64,000 nt of DNA from CAWIVH01 sp963839475 (GTDB lineage Bacteria; Acidobacteriota; UBA6911): NCBI GenBank assembly GCA_963839475.1, contig CAWIVH010000021.1:62001-126000 (forward strand), in the 5' to 3' direction. Of this stretch, positions 1 through 8,254 are shown piece by piece (position 1 is the stretch's first letter; each line of letters opens with the position of its first letter). The position numbers were made by a program, and so were the translations under genes. Below the pieces are notes generated by a model. It was given only the letters and a program-made list of their open reading frames with translations, did not search any database and was not told the DNA's origin.

Positions 1-1193
1 GCGCGCAGCACGATTTTTCCGACCAGGTGGTGGGCGTCGCGGAACGGTATTCCCCGGGCCACCAGGTAATCGGCGAGCTCGGTGGCATTCAGGAAACCCT
101 CGACCGTCGCCCGACGCATCGCCTCCGGCCTCACTTCCAGCGAATCGATCACAGCCCGAGCCATGATCAGCGAATCACTGACCGTCGTCAGCGCGTCGAA
201 AAGCCCTTCCTTATCCTCCTGCAAATCCTTGTTATAGGTCAGCGGAAGACCTTTTAAAACCGTCAGGATCCCCACCAGGTGCCCGAAGACCCTGCCCGAT
301 TTGCCCCGGATCAATTCCATGGCATCGGGATTTTTCTTCTGCGGCATCAGGCTGCTGCCCGAGGCGACGGAGTCGTGCATCTGGATAAAGCCAAATTCCA
401 TGGAGCTGTAGAGGATCAGGTCCTCTGCCAGCCGGCTGAGATGCATCATCAAGATGCTGGCAAACGAGAGATAGTCCGCCACGAAGTCGCGGTCCGAAAC
501 CGCGTCCATACTGTTTTCCGACGCGGCTGAAAAGCCGAGGTCCCTGGCCAACTCCTCGCGATCGATGCTGTAAACCGTTCCGGACAGAGCGCCGGCTCCC
601 AGGGGACAAGTGCGCATGCGTGCGACGTTGTCGCGAAGGCGGGAGCGGTCCCTCAGCAACATCTCACCGTACGCCAACAAAAAATGCCCGAAAAGAACCG
701 GCTGGGCCCGCTGAAGATGGGTATAGCCCGGCATCAGGATCGAGCCTGAGGAATCAGCCAATGCGACTATCGCAGCAAGAAGCGCCTCGAGTTCCAGTTC
801 GTTCCGGGCCGATTTTTCGATCAAAAACAAACGCAGGTCTGTAGCAACCTGATCATTGCGGCTGCGCCCGGTATGAAGCTTCCGGGCCAGGGTCCCGACG
901 CGCCCGGCGAGCTCTTCTTCGACGTAGGAGTGGACGTCCTCCGCGGTACTCCGGGCCGCGCGCGACGGTTTTTTTTCATTTTCAGACAGAACCTGACGCA
1001 AGCCGGCTTCCACCCTTTTCCTTTCGGATGCGCTAAAAATTCCTGCGCGTTCCAATGCCCGCGCATAGGCAAGGCTGCCTCGAATATCAGCTGCCAGGAG
1101 CTCCCGGTCGAATCCCAACGAACGGTTGAACCTCGCGAAATGCGGATTTTCTGATGCCGTGAAACGACCCCCCCACATTTTTTTGCTGGCCAA
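1..1193 (-). CDS. argH: Argininosuccinate lyase, C-terminal end cut by window edge
   Basis: The minus-strand frame stays open from about 1193 to the window edge, so the C-terminus is missing. It catalyses cleavage of argininosuccinate to arginine and fumarate, the last step of arginine synthesis, in the cytosol. The N-terminus reads MWGGRF, typical of the family, and the fumarase/lyase signature GSSLMPQKKNPDA lies at about 318-360 (minus). The internal segment HTGRSRNDQV, another family hallmark, is near 840-880. Two starts are possible: ATG at 1178, or TTG at 1193 giving MASKKMWGGRF. The second is preceded by GGGAG at a good distance, so it was chosen. The gene has no functional link to the flagellar genes and marks the left border of the motility locus. 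The family call is firm and the exact start is not. Confidence 0.93.
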   Translation of the reverse strand, partial: MASKKMWGGRFTASENPHFARFNRSLGFDRELLAADIRGSLAYARALERAGIFSASERKRVEAGLRQVLSENEKKPSRAARSTAEDVHSYVEEELAGRVGTLARKLHTGRSRNDQVATDLRLFLIEKSARNELELEALLAAIVALADSSGSILMPGYTHLQRAQPVLFGHFLLAYGEMLLRDRSRLRDNVARMRTCPLGAGALSGTVYSIDREELARDLGFSAASENSMDAVSDRDFVADYLSFASILMMHLSRLAEDLILYSSMEFGFIQMHDSVASGSSLMPQKKNPDAMELIRGKSGRVFGHLVGILTVLKGLPLTYNKDLQEDKEGLFDALTTVSDSLIMARAVIDSLEVRPEAMRRATVEGFLNATELADYLVARGIPFRDAHHLVGKIVLR

Positions 1194-1268
1194 TGGCTGC
1201 TCCCGGTTCTCGGCTAAACGGCACGCGGCATCAAGGCGATGCGCCTGTCCTGCATTTTCAGGTCAACC

Positions 1269-1300
1269 GGCGCGGCAGGTTGCCGCGCCCTTCTGTTTTT
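1269..1300 (+). terminator. Hairpin with T-run between argH and the NtrC-type gene
   Basis: A perfect 9-bp stem (GGCGCGGCA / TGCCGCGCC) with a 3-nt loop at 1269-1289 is followed on the plus strand by CTTCTGTTTTT. It has the form of a rho-independent terminator reading rightwards, but no plus-strand gene lies upstream in the window. On the minus strand, the direction of both neighbours, no T-run follows the stem. It may still separate the two minus-strand transcripts as a stable hairpin. The rest of the 270-nt gap holds nothing else recognisable. Confidence 0.4.
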
Positions 1301-1466
1301 GACATTGAAACCGATTGCCGCAGAAATGAAGCCTCATTTTAGCGGAGGGCCGGCGGGGCTGCAAACGGGAATGCAGGGAAGCTGCCTCGGGAATGGCAGC
1401 CAAACCGTGGGCACGGCGCAGGGCGCTTGGCGGCATCCGCGCGTAATTCCGAATCCGTCGCCTGCC

Positions 1467-2888
1467 CTACTGGAGCGTTTCCTCGGATTCCGAGTCGCTT
1501 TCCATCCCCATCCGTTTCAGCTTTTCAACGAAGGTCGTGCGCTTCAAATGAAGCAGGGAAGCGGCTTTCTTTTTGTTGCCCCCGGTGACATGGAGGCTCT
1601 TGATGATCAGTTTACGCTCGAGTTCAGACACCAGGGTGTTGAAATGAATCCCTTCATCCGGGATGTCGATTTCGCCAAACCTGATTTCTTCATCCGCGCT
1701 GGTCACCACGGCAGGAAAGTCCTGGATGGCAAGGATAGAACTCTCCCCGCTGAGAGCGACCGCCATCTCGATGGCATTTTCCAACTGCCGGATGTTGCCC
1801 GGCCACTCGAAGGCAATCAGCCTTTTCATGGCTTCGTGAGATACCTGTTTCAGGGGGAGCTGCTGTTCGCCGCAAAATTTCTTGAGGAAGTGAGCGACAA
1901 GGAGAGGGATGTCTTCCCGGCGCTGCCTGAGCGGCAGAATACTAATCGGTATCACATTCAGCCGGTAATAGAGATCTTCACGGAACTCCCCCTTACGCAC
2001 CTTTTCGATCAGATCTCCATTCGTGGCGGCAATGATACGCACGTCAACTTTGATCGTTGACGATCCTCCCACTTTCTGAAATTCCCTTTCCTGGAGAACG
2101 CGCAGCAGCTTTACCTGGAGATCAATGGGCATGTCCGCGATTTCATCCAGGAACAGGGTGCCGTGATTCGCCTGCTCAAACCTTCCGATGCGATGCTGAT
2201 GAGCCCCGGTAAACGCTCCCTTGACGTGGCCAAAGAGTTCATCCTCAAGCAGATTTCCGGGAATGGCGGCGCAATTGACCGAAATCATCGGATTATTCTT
2301 GCGGCTTCCGGTGTAATGAATCGCCTTGGCAATCAGCTCCTTGCCGGTGCCGGTTTCGCCCGTGATCAGAACCGTGCTGGTTTTGTCCGCGACAAGACCG
2401 ATCATTCGGTAGATCTGCTGCATCGGCTGGCTGTTTCCCACCAGGTTGGATCCATTGTACTTGCCCTGCAACTGGGCTCTGAGCTGGGAGTTTTCAATCT
2501 TCAAGGCGCGCTCTTTGAGCGCCTTTTCGACCCGCAGGATCATTTCGTCGAGCTGGAAGGGCTTGGGCAGATAATCGTAGGCCCCCATCCTGATGGCATC
2601 GACGGCGGTCTGGATGTTTCCGAAGCCGGTCATGATAATGACAATGGTTTCAGGGAATATGGATAGGGTTTCCTGGAGAAGCTGCTCGCCCGCAAGTCCA
2701 GGCATCCTCAGGTCCGTGATGATCACGTCATAAGGGTACTGCCGGACCATACGGTGGGCGGCGTTTCCATCCTCCGCCTCATCCACCTGGAATCCTCGAT
2801 CCTCCAGAGACTGGCGAACTATCTCCCTCATGTATTCTTCGTCATCTACTACCAGAATCTTGACATTATCTTTGGTTGACTCAGGCAT
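1467..2888 (-). CDS. NtrC-family sigma-54-dependent response regulator
   Basis: A 473-residue transcription activator of the receiver/AAA+/Fis-HTH type. The receiver domain occupies about residues 8-125, with acidic pocket DDEE, phospho-acceptor D59 (VIITDLRMP) and the lysine of LPKPF. The sigma-54 interaction AAA+ domain follows, with Walker A GETGTGKE near 177-184, a canonical GAFTGA loop near 224-229 and Walker B LFLDEI near 245-250. A Fis-type helix-turn-helix (NKKKAASLLHLKRTTFVEKL) ends the protein. The ATG at 2888 has GGGAG seven bases upstream. It diverges from the response regulator at 3123, and no kinase is adjacent on its own strand. By position it may activate the sigma-54 flagellar promoters nearby, but a role outside motility cannot be excluded. 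Confidence 0.93.
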   Translation of the reverse strand: MPESTKDNVKILVVDDEEYMREIVRQSLEDRGFQVDEAEDGNAAHRMVRQYPYDVIITDLRMPGLAGEQLLQETLSIFPETIVIIMTGFGNIQTAVDAIRMGAYDYLPKPFQLDEMILRVEKALKERALKIENSQLRAQLQGKYNGSNLVGNSQPMQQIYRMIGLVADKTSTVLITGETGTGKELIAKAIHYTGSRKNNPMISVNCAAIPGNLLEDELFGHVKGAFTGAHQHRIGRFEQANHGTLFLDEIADMPIDLQVKLLRVLQEREFQKVGGSSTIKVDVRIIAATNGDLIEKVRKGEFREDLYYRLNVIPISILPLRQRREDIPLLVAHFLKKFCGEQQLPLKQVSHEAMKRLIAFEWPGNIRQLENAIEMAVALSGESSILAIQDFPAVVTSADEEIRFGEIDIPDEGIHFNTLVSELERKLIIKSLHVTGGNKKKAASLLHLKRTTFVEKLKRMGMESDSESEETLQ

Positions 2889-3122
2889 GATGTCTCCCGC
2901 TTCCCCTATTCGTGTCAGTCAAAGGCCAATCTTGAGGTCTTGTCAGCGTTTCATGCGCCTGGTTGTGGCAAATTCCAGACACATGCGTCACTACTTTGGC
3001 TAAAAAACCTATTATTCATATCTCTGATATATCTCACATTTTTGTCTTGTGTCAAGAAAAAGGCACTCCCGGATCGTTATTTTTTTAAAGTTCGCCTATA
3101 AATTGCCGAATGAGAACCCCAT

Positions 3123-3842
3123 ATGACTCAGTCTGATTTGAGGGTGCTGGTAGTAGACGACGAAGAGGACATGAGGGCTACCCTTTCGGATTATATATCC
3201 GGGATGGGTCTAAAGATTAAGACTGCCATGGATGTGCCCGATTCGCAGCGTCTCCTGAGAGTGGAATCGCCGCCTTTTGACATTGTTTTGGCCGACCTCA
3301 AACTTCCAGGCGGCTCAGGCCTCGACATCCTAAAAACCGCGCTCGCGCGCTCGCGCGATACCCTGGTAAGCATTATCACGGGATACGCCTCGCTGGAGAC
3401 TGCGATCGAGGCCATACGGCTGGGAGCCTACGACTATATAACCAAACCGTTTTCGCTGGATGAAATCGGGATCAAGGTCCGCAACATGGCGGAACGGATT
3501 TCGCTGTCCAAAGAAAATGCCCGCCTGTCCCTGCGCCTGCAGGAGCTTCTCGAGCAGGTCAGCCGTCTTCAGGGTGAGCGATCGGAGGTATTGCGAGTAC
3601 AGGAAGAGATCCGCAAGGGTGTAGACGAAATCCACCGCAAACTGGATCTATTGCTGCCGCATCGCAACGGTGCCACCCCGGTGGAATCCGCGCAGATTGC
3701 TCCTCCTGCGAAAGCGACGCTGGCGGAATTGACCGAGGAAATGGGCAAGATGGAGCGGCAAAAGCTGGCCGGGGGACTCTCGGCGGTGGAACTTGAGAGC
3801 AAGAAACGGGTTCTCATGTCAGGTTTAGTAGATCGTCTCTAG
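3123..3842 (+). CDS. Response regulator: receiver domain plus coiled coil, no recognisable output domain
   Basis: A 239-residue protein. Residues 1-120 form a CheY-like receiver with DDEED, phospho-acceptor D58 (VLADLKLPG), the switch Thr/Ser region (SIITGYAS) and the conserved lysine in ITKPF. From about residue 122 the sequence turns into a long charged coiled coil (SLSKENARLSLRLQELLEQVSRLQGE) followed by a Pro/Ala-rich linker and a short helical tail. There is no DNA-binding, AAA+, GGDEF or EAL domain. The gap of 234 nt to the divergent NtrC-type gene shows no promoter I would call, and the ribosome-binding site before ATG 3123 is weak (GAGAA). It lies just upstream of the kinase/activator pair, so it may act as a phosphate sink or bind a partner through the coiled coil. 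The function is inferred only from the domains. Confidence 0.85.
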   Translation: MTQSDLRVLVVDDEEDMRATLSDYISGMGLKIKTAMDVPDSQRLLRVESPPFDIVLADLKLPGGSGLDILKTALARSRDTLVSIITGYASLETAIEAIRLGAYDYITKPFSLDEIGIKVRNMAERISLSKENARLSLRLQELLEQVSRLQGERSEVLRVQEEIRKGVDEIHRKLDLLLPHRNGATPVESAQIAPPAKATLAELTEEMGKMERQKLAGGLSAVELESKKRVLMSGLVDRL

Positions 3843-4046
3843 GCGCTCCTCCGCGGTGCTCCCCTCAATTTTCTTTCTGCAAAATTATTCAATCGTTGTA
3901 CGTCAACACTTCGGATTTTTCGCTGTCAACATTTTGACCTTACCTTCCTTGCAGCCATTCGCACGCCATACAAACATGAACCCACCATGGTTATAAAACC
4001 TACAAGACAAAGGCTTTAATCCAATTTTACGGAATTTGCCCCAAGG

Positions 4047-4062
4047 TGGCACAGGTTTTGCC
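4047..4062 (+). promoter_or_regulatory. Sigma-54 promoter element upstream of the sensor kinase
   Basis: TGGCACA-GGTT-TTGCC fits the -24/-12 consensus, with GG at 4048-4049 and GC at 4060-4061, ten bases between. Transcription would begin near 4074 and the leader would contain the long hairpin at 4087-4152 before the ATG at 4182. Confidence 0.7.
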
Positions 4063-4086
4063 TTACCCAGACCGAAGACTTGGACC

Positions 4087-4152
4087 GGGAACCTCTGTTC
4101 GAGAGGCGGATGACTTCAACCCCTTCATTCCGCCTCTCGAACACTGGTTCCC
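4087..4152 (+). repeat. Long inverted repeat (23-bp arms) in the kinase leader
   Basis: The left arm at 4087-4109 and the right arm at 4130-4152 are complementary over 23 bases with two adjacent mismatches, around a 20-nt loop. It lies downstream of the sigma-54 element and ends 18 bases before the GGAG ribosome-binding site of the kinase gene. In RNA it would form a very stable hairpin. As DNA it could bind a dimeric regulator. No T-run follows, so it is not a simple terminator. Confidence 0.75.
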
Positions 4153-4181
4153 ATCCGGGCACTGCGTGCAGGAGTCATTCA

Positions 4182-5501
4182 ATGGCAACGAACATAAGTG
4201 CTTTAACCGGTCAAGGAGCTTCCCTGCAGGTGCCGGGCATTTTGGTGCCGCCCGGCCAGTCAGGGGAGACTCGATTACTGCTTGAGGCTTTCGAGATGTT
4301 CACACAGGCCTCCAGTTCGCTGGAGTCTGCCTTCCAGCAGCTCCAGGAGCATGCCCGGCGCCTGACGGAAGAGCTTGAGGCGAAAAACCAGGAATTGGAG
4401 AAGAGCCTTCGCGAAAAAGAAGAAGTGAAGAACTTCCTGAAAAACATCCTGGAAAACCTTCCTTGTGGTGTGCTGGTTCTGGACGAGAATGCAGCCGTAA
4501 GCCTCTGCAACCCGGTGGCTGCCAGACTGCTGGATCAGCCGCAAGGCAAATCGGCCAGTTCCCGCGGCCGAAACCGCCGGCTGCGAAATCATTCGTTGCG
4601 CGAATATTTCCAGACCTCTATCAGCCCCCAGGGCCAGAAAAAGGAAACCGAGATTCCGGTCTTTGTCGCAGGCAAGATGAAAGTCCTGGCCACCTCCGGG
4701 TCGGTATTGGAGGATGCTGCAGGACAGCCCTCCGGCACCCTGCATATCATCCGTGACGTCACGGAAATGAAGGCGCTTCAGGAACAGAGCAAACGCGGCG
4801 AGCGGCTGTCAGCCATGGGGGAAATGGCAGTGGAATTGGCCCATGAAATCCGGAATCCGCTCGGAAGCATTGAGCTTTTTGCATCGCTGCTCGAGAAGGA
4901 ATTGCCCACAGACAGCGATATGGGGCGCTGGGCTGAGAATATCCGGATTGGGAGCCGGTCGCTGAACAATATCGTCTCGAACATGCTGCATTTCGCGAAT
5001 CCTTTCTCACCTGCCTTTGCCGAAGTCGATGTACATGAGGTGATTTCTGAAATCCTGCGCTTCACCGAACCGATCATGCGGCAGCGCGAGGTGGCCGTGG
5101 ATCGTCACTTGGAGGCTGGCAACGCAAGAGTCTACGGGGACCGCGAACTGCTTAAACAGATGATATTGAACCTCATTCTAAATGCCATGCAGGCGATGCC
5201 CTCGCGCGGGAACCTTCAGCTGTCTACCAGAATCGTTTCCACTCTTCCCGGGGGTGCTCCATGCGGCGGGCTTGAAATCCAGGTTCGGGACAGCGGCATC
5301 GGGATTCCAAAGGAAAACCTCCAGCGCGTTTTCGACCCGTTTTTTACGACCAACAAAAACGGAACCGGCCTCGGCCTGTCGGTTGTCCATCAGATCGTTG
5401 ACCGGCATTCAGGTTTTATCAGCGTGGAGAGCGAAGTCAACGTCGGGACCGCATTCACCATCGTCCTGCCGAACAAACGTTTGGCGTCGGGCGCCGCTTA
5501 A
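4182..5501 (+). CDS. PAS-domain sensor histidine kinase, FleS/FlrB-like
   Basis: A 439-residue cytosolic kinase without membrane segments. ATG 4182 was chosen because GGAG sits seven bases upstream; the frame is open further 5' but that part covers the inverted repeat. An N-terminal coiled coil (about residues 45-90) leads into a PAS domain (about 90-195), then a HisKA dimerisation domain with the phospho-accepting histidine in ELAHEIRNPL (about residue 221). A HATPase_c domain follows with N box (NLILNAMQAMP), G1 (DSGIGIP) and G2 (GTGLGLS). It ends 10 bases before the AAGGAAAG-preceded start of a sigma-54 activator, so the two form a two-component pair. Soluble PAS kinases paired with NtrC-like activators next to flagellar genes (FleS/FleR, FlrB/FlrC) control middle flagellar genes. 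That role is inferred from architecture and position. Confidence 0.92.
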   Translation: MATNISALTGQGASLQVPGILVPPGQSGETRLLLEAFEMFTQASSSLESAFQQLQEHARRLTEELEAKNQELEKSLREKEEVKNFLKNILENLPCGVLVLDENAAVSLCNPVAARLLDQPQGKSASSRGRNRRLRNHSLREYFQTSISPQGQKKETEIPVFVAGKMKVLATSGSVLEDAAGQPSGTLHIIRDVTEMKALQEQSKRGERLSAMGEMAVELAHEIRNPLGSIELFASLLEKELPTDSDMGRWAENIRIGSRSLNNIVSNMLHFANPFSPAFAEVDVHEVISEILRFTEPIMRQREVAVDRHLEAGNARVYGDRELLKQMILNLILNAMQAMPSRGNLQLSTRIVSTLPGGAPCGGLEIQVRDSGIGIPKENLQRVFDPFFTTNKNGTGLGLSVVHQIVDRHSGFISVESEVNVGTAFTIVLPNKRLASGAA

Positions 5502-5511
5502 GGAAAGCGAT

Positions 5512-6885
5512 ATGCAAGAAGAAATCCTAGTGGTCGATGATGAACCGCAAATGTTGATCGCCGTATTCGAAACGCTGAAGCGGAAGGGATACCGGATCAC
5601 CACCGCTGGCAGTGGGATGGAAGCCATCAGCCGCCTCAAGGAACGCTGCTTCTCCCTGGTGCTGACGGATATGCGCATGCCGGAGGTGACCGGGCTTGAT
5701 CTTCTCAAAAAAGTCAGAACCCTGTCTCCCCATACCCCGGTTGTGCTCCTGACCGCATACGGCACCATCCAGAATGCCGTGGATGCCATGCGCCACGGGG
5801 CTTTCGATTACCTGCTGAAGCCTTTCTCCTCCGAATCTTTGGAAGCCGTGGTCCGAAGAGCCCTCGGGACCACCCAGGGAAAGGAAGACAGAAATGCCAG
5901 GGAAATCGTGACCCAGGATCCGGTGTTCTCGCAGATGCTTCGCCGGGCGGCTCAGGCTGCCGGCAGCCCTGCGACGGTTCTTGTCGAGGCTGAGAGCGGG
6001 ACGGGCAAGGAATTGCTGGCACGTATGATCCACAGGGAAAGCCCTCGAGCTTCCGCACCTTTCGTAGCGGTCAACTGCGCTGCCCTCCCGGAGAACCTTC
6101 TTGAAAGCGAACTGTTCGGTTTTGAAAAAGGCTCGTTTACGGGGGCCGGTGTGTCCAAGCCAGGAAAATTCGAGCTTGCGCACCACGGAACCCTGCTATT
6201 GGACGAGATCGGAGAGATGGCGCCCATACTGCAGGCGAAGTTATTACGTGTGCTTCAGGAACGCGAGGTCGACCGCATCGGCGGCAAGCAACCGATCAAG
6301 ATTGATGTCCGTGTCATCGCAACCACCAACCGCGATCTGCTTTCGCAGGTAAGGGGCGGAGCGTTCCGCGAAGATCTTTACTACCGGTTGAATGTTATCC
6401 GGCTGACCATTCCACCGCTTCGGGACCGGGCTGGAGACATCCCCTTGCTGGCGGATCTGTTCTGCCGGCGATATGCCAATGAATTCGGCAAGGACGGGAT
6501 CCGGTGCTCCGACAGCGCGCTTGAAAGGCTGATGTCATATCATTGGCCGGGCAATGTCCGCGAATTGGAAAACTCCATTCAGAGGGCGGTTGCACTCTGT
6601 CTCGGGGGCGAAATCAGCGTGGACGACCTCCTTCTCTCTCCGATCGCTCCGCCCGTGGAATCGGCACCCACAGAGTCCGTGGATCATGCCCTTCAGGGAG
6701 ATGCTACCACCATGCGGGATATGGAAAGGCAATTGATCGCACGCACGCTTGAAAAAACCGGGGGCAACCGAACCCGCGCCGCCAAAATTCTGGGGATAAG
6801 TCTTCGCACCCTCCGGAATAAATTGAATGAATTCGGACTGCAGGATCGCCCGGCAAAATTTGCCCAGTCCAGGGCGACAATTTGA
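5512..6885 (+). CDS. Sigma-54-dependent response regulator, FleR/FlrC-like
   Basis: 457 residues, starting at ATG 5512 behind AAGGAAAG; the frame is open far upstream but overlaps the kinase gene. The receiver has DDEP, phospho-acceptor D53 (LTDMRMP) and LLKPF. The AAA+ domain has a Walker A reading AESGTGKE (about 160-167), a sigma-54 contact loop reading GSFTGA rather than GAFTGA (about 207-212), and Walker B LLLDEIGEM. A Fis-type HTH (NRTRAAKILGISLRTLRNKL) closes the protein. Cotranscribed with the kinase, and the last gene before the flgB operon, it is the likely direct activator of the sigma-54 promoters listed here. The alanine-to-serine change in the loop is conservative and probably tolerated. 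Confidence 0.93.
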   Translation: MQEEILVVDDEPQMLIAVFETLKRKGYRITTAGSGMEAISRLKERCFSLVLTDMRMPEVTGLDLLKKVRTLSPHTPVVLLTAYGTIQNAVDAMRHGAFDYLLKPFSSESLEAVVRRALGTTQGKEDRNAREIVTQDPVFSQMLRRAAQAAGSPATVLVEAESGTGKELLARMIHRESPRASAPFVAVNCAALPENLLESELFGFEKGSFTGAGVSKPGKFELAHHGTLLLDEIGEMAPILQAKLLRVLQEREVDRIGGKQPIKIDVRVIATTNRDLLSQVRGGAFREDLYYRLNVIRLTIPPLRDRAGDIPLLADLFCRRYANEFGKDGIRCSDSALERLMSYHWPGNVRELENSIQRAVALCLGGEISVDDLLLSPIAPPVESAPTESVDHALQGDATTMRDMERQLIARTLEKTGGNRTRAAKILGISLRTLRNKLNEFGLQDRPAKFAQSRATI

Positions 6886-6971
6886 CACCCATAGGACGGA
6901 AAGGGATTTTCCGGCCGCTGAAAAAACGCACAATAGTTAAAAAATGGCCGTAAACAGGGCATTTCGGGTTC

Positions 6972-6987
6972 TGGTATTGCGATTGCT
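6972..6987 (+). promoter_or_regulatory. Sigma-54 promoter element of the flgB operon
   Basis: TGGTATT-GCGA-TTGCT has GG and GC separated by ten bases, as in the other elements of this locus. It is 49 bases upstream of the flgB start. The -24 part is weaker than in the hook or fliL promoters. Confidence 0.6.
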
Positions 6988-7035
6988 TACCTTCAGGGGT
7001 TCTCGATCACTCGGGGACCTCTTGGAGAGCTTCAT

Positions 7036-7452
7036 ATGAAGACGCAGTTCATGGAAGATCCGATGATAACGGCGATGGGGAGCTACCTTACCCGTTTATC
7101 CAGGAGGCAGCAAATCATCGCTTCCAACCTTGCGAACGTGGATACTCCCGGCTACAAAACCAAGGACATATCATTCAACGCCACCATGCAGGAACTGCTG
7201 GCCGGCCAGGCGGTCCCGATGAAAGCCTCGCGACCGGAACATCAGGCGCTGGGCAGCCTTCAATTCGCGCCGATGGAGCCAGAAGTTTTTGAGGTACAAG
7301 GACTGCCGACAAGAGCAGACCGGAATAATGTGGAACTGGATCGCGAGCTGCTGAAACTCGGCGAAACTTCTTTCGGATACGCCATGGTCGCGCAGTTCCT
7401 GCGCGGGAAGTTCAGGACTCTGATCAATGTAATTAATGAAAGGAGCTCGTAA
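7036..7452 (+). CDS. flgB: Flagellar proximal rod protein FlgB
   Basis: A 138-residue rod protein of the basal body, exported by the flagellar type III system and assembled on the MS ring/FliE. The N-terminal rod signature RRQQIIASNLANVDTPGYKTKD is present and the length is normal for FlgB. The ATG follows GGAGAGC at a good distance. The stop codon overlaps the flgC start by one base, so the two genes are coupled. It is the first gene of the long basal-body operon that runs to fliK. Confidence 0.97.
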   Translation: MKTQFMEDPMITAMGSYLTRLSRRQQIIASNLANVDTPGYKTKDISFNATMQELLAGQAVPMKASRPEHQALGSLQFAPMEPEVFEVQGLPTRADRNNVELDRELLKLGETSFGYAMVAQFLRGKFRTLINVINERSS

Positions 7453-7886
7453 TGGGAATCATGACCGGTATTGAGGTCAGCGCCTCGGGATTGACAGTGC
7501 AGCGGCGGCGGCTCGAGATTCTCATGAGTAACCTGGTGAACGCCAACACGACCCAGCCGGCTGGAAAAGAGCCTTACCGGCGGAAAGATGTGGAGCTTAC
7601 CGCAACTGCGCCCCATCAGAATTTTGGCGCCGCTTTCGACGAAGCGGTAAGTGCCGTCCGGGGGGTTGCCATCAGCAAAGTGGTCGTGGATCAGAGTGAG
7701 CCCGAACGCCGGTACGAACCCGGGCATCCTCATGCGGATAAGGATGGGTTTGTTCTTTTCCCCAACATCAATCCGATGCAGGAGATGGTGAACGTGATGT
7801 CCACGACTCGCGCCTATGAAGCCAATCTCCAGGTCGTTACGACAGCCAAAGACATGCTCAACAAAACGCTGGAAATAATCAAGTAG
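7452..7886 (+). CDS. flgC: Flagellar proximal rod protein FlgC
   Basis: A 144-residue rod protein. The N-terminus has the rod/hook family motif with ASGLTVQRRRLEILMSNLVNANTTQ, and the C-terminus has the FlgC hallmark NVMSTTRAYEANLQVV. It starts at ATG 7452 behind AGGAG within the end of flgB and is followed after 10 bases by fliE, the usual flgB-flgC-fliE order. Confidence 0.97.
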   Translation: MGIMTGIEVSASGLTVQRRRLEILMSNLVNANTTQPAGKEPYRRKDVELTATAPHQNFGAAFDEAVSAVRGVAISKVVVDQSEPERRYEPGHPHADKDGFVLFPNINPMQEMVNVMSTTRAYEANLQVVTTAKDMLNKTLEIIK

Positions 7887-7896
7887 GACCAAGGAC

Positions 7897-8202
7897 ATGA
7901 AAGAGCTGATTATCGGATTAAACCCCAACATGCAGCTGCCCGAAATTCCCCGGGCAAAAGGGCCGACAGATGCGCCCGAAGGAGCCAATTTCGGAGCCAT
8001 CCTGCGCGACGCCATCTCCACGACCAATGAACTCCAGAAACAGTCCAGCCAGGAAATCGAAAAGATCATGACCGGGGAGTCGCAGGATCTGCACGCCACC
8101 CTCATTGCGGTTCAAAAAGCCGATGTTTCCTTTCAAATGATGATGCAGGTGCGCAACAAACTCGTCCAGGCGTACCAGGAAATCATGCGCATGCAGGTGT
8201 AA
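7897..8202 (+). CDS. fliE: Flagellar hook-basal body protein FliE
   Basis: A 101-residue adapter that joins the MS ring to the rod. The C-terminal half carries the FliE pattern (DLHATLIAVQKADVSFQMMMQVRNKLVQAYQEIMRMQV). Length and position between flgC and fliF are typical. GGAC before the ATG is a modest ribosome-binding site. Confidence 0.96.
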   Translation: MKELIIGLNPNMQLPEIPRAKGPTDAPEGANFGAILRDAISTTNELQKQSSQEIEKIMTGESQDLHATLIAVQKADVSFQMMMQVRNKLVQAYQEIMRMQV

Positions 8203-8254
8203 GCCAATCGTTGACTGATTCCGGCCTTTGTTGCCAGGCCGTCCGGAGCTAAAA

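Noticed and set aside
1239..2060. 273-codon plus-strand frame opposite the NtrC-type gene
   Set aside because: The minus strand encodes clear receiver, AAA+ and HTH motifs there; the plus frame has none.
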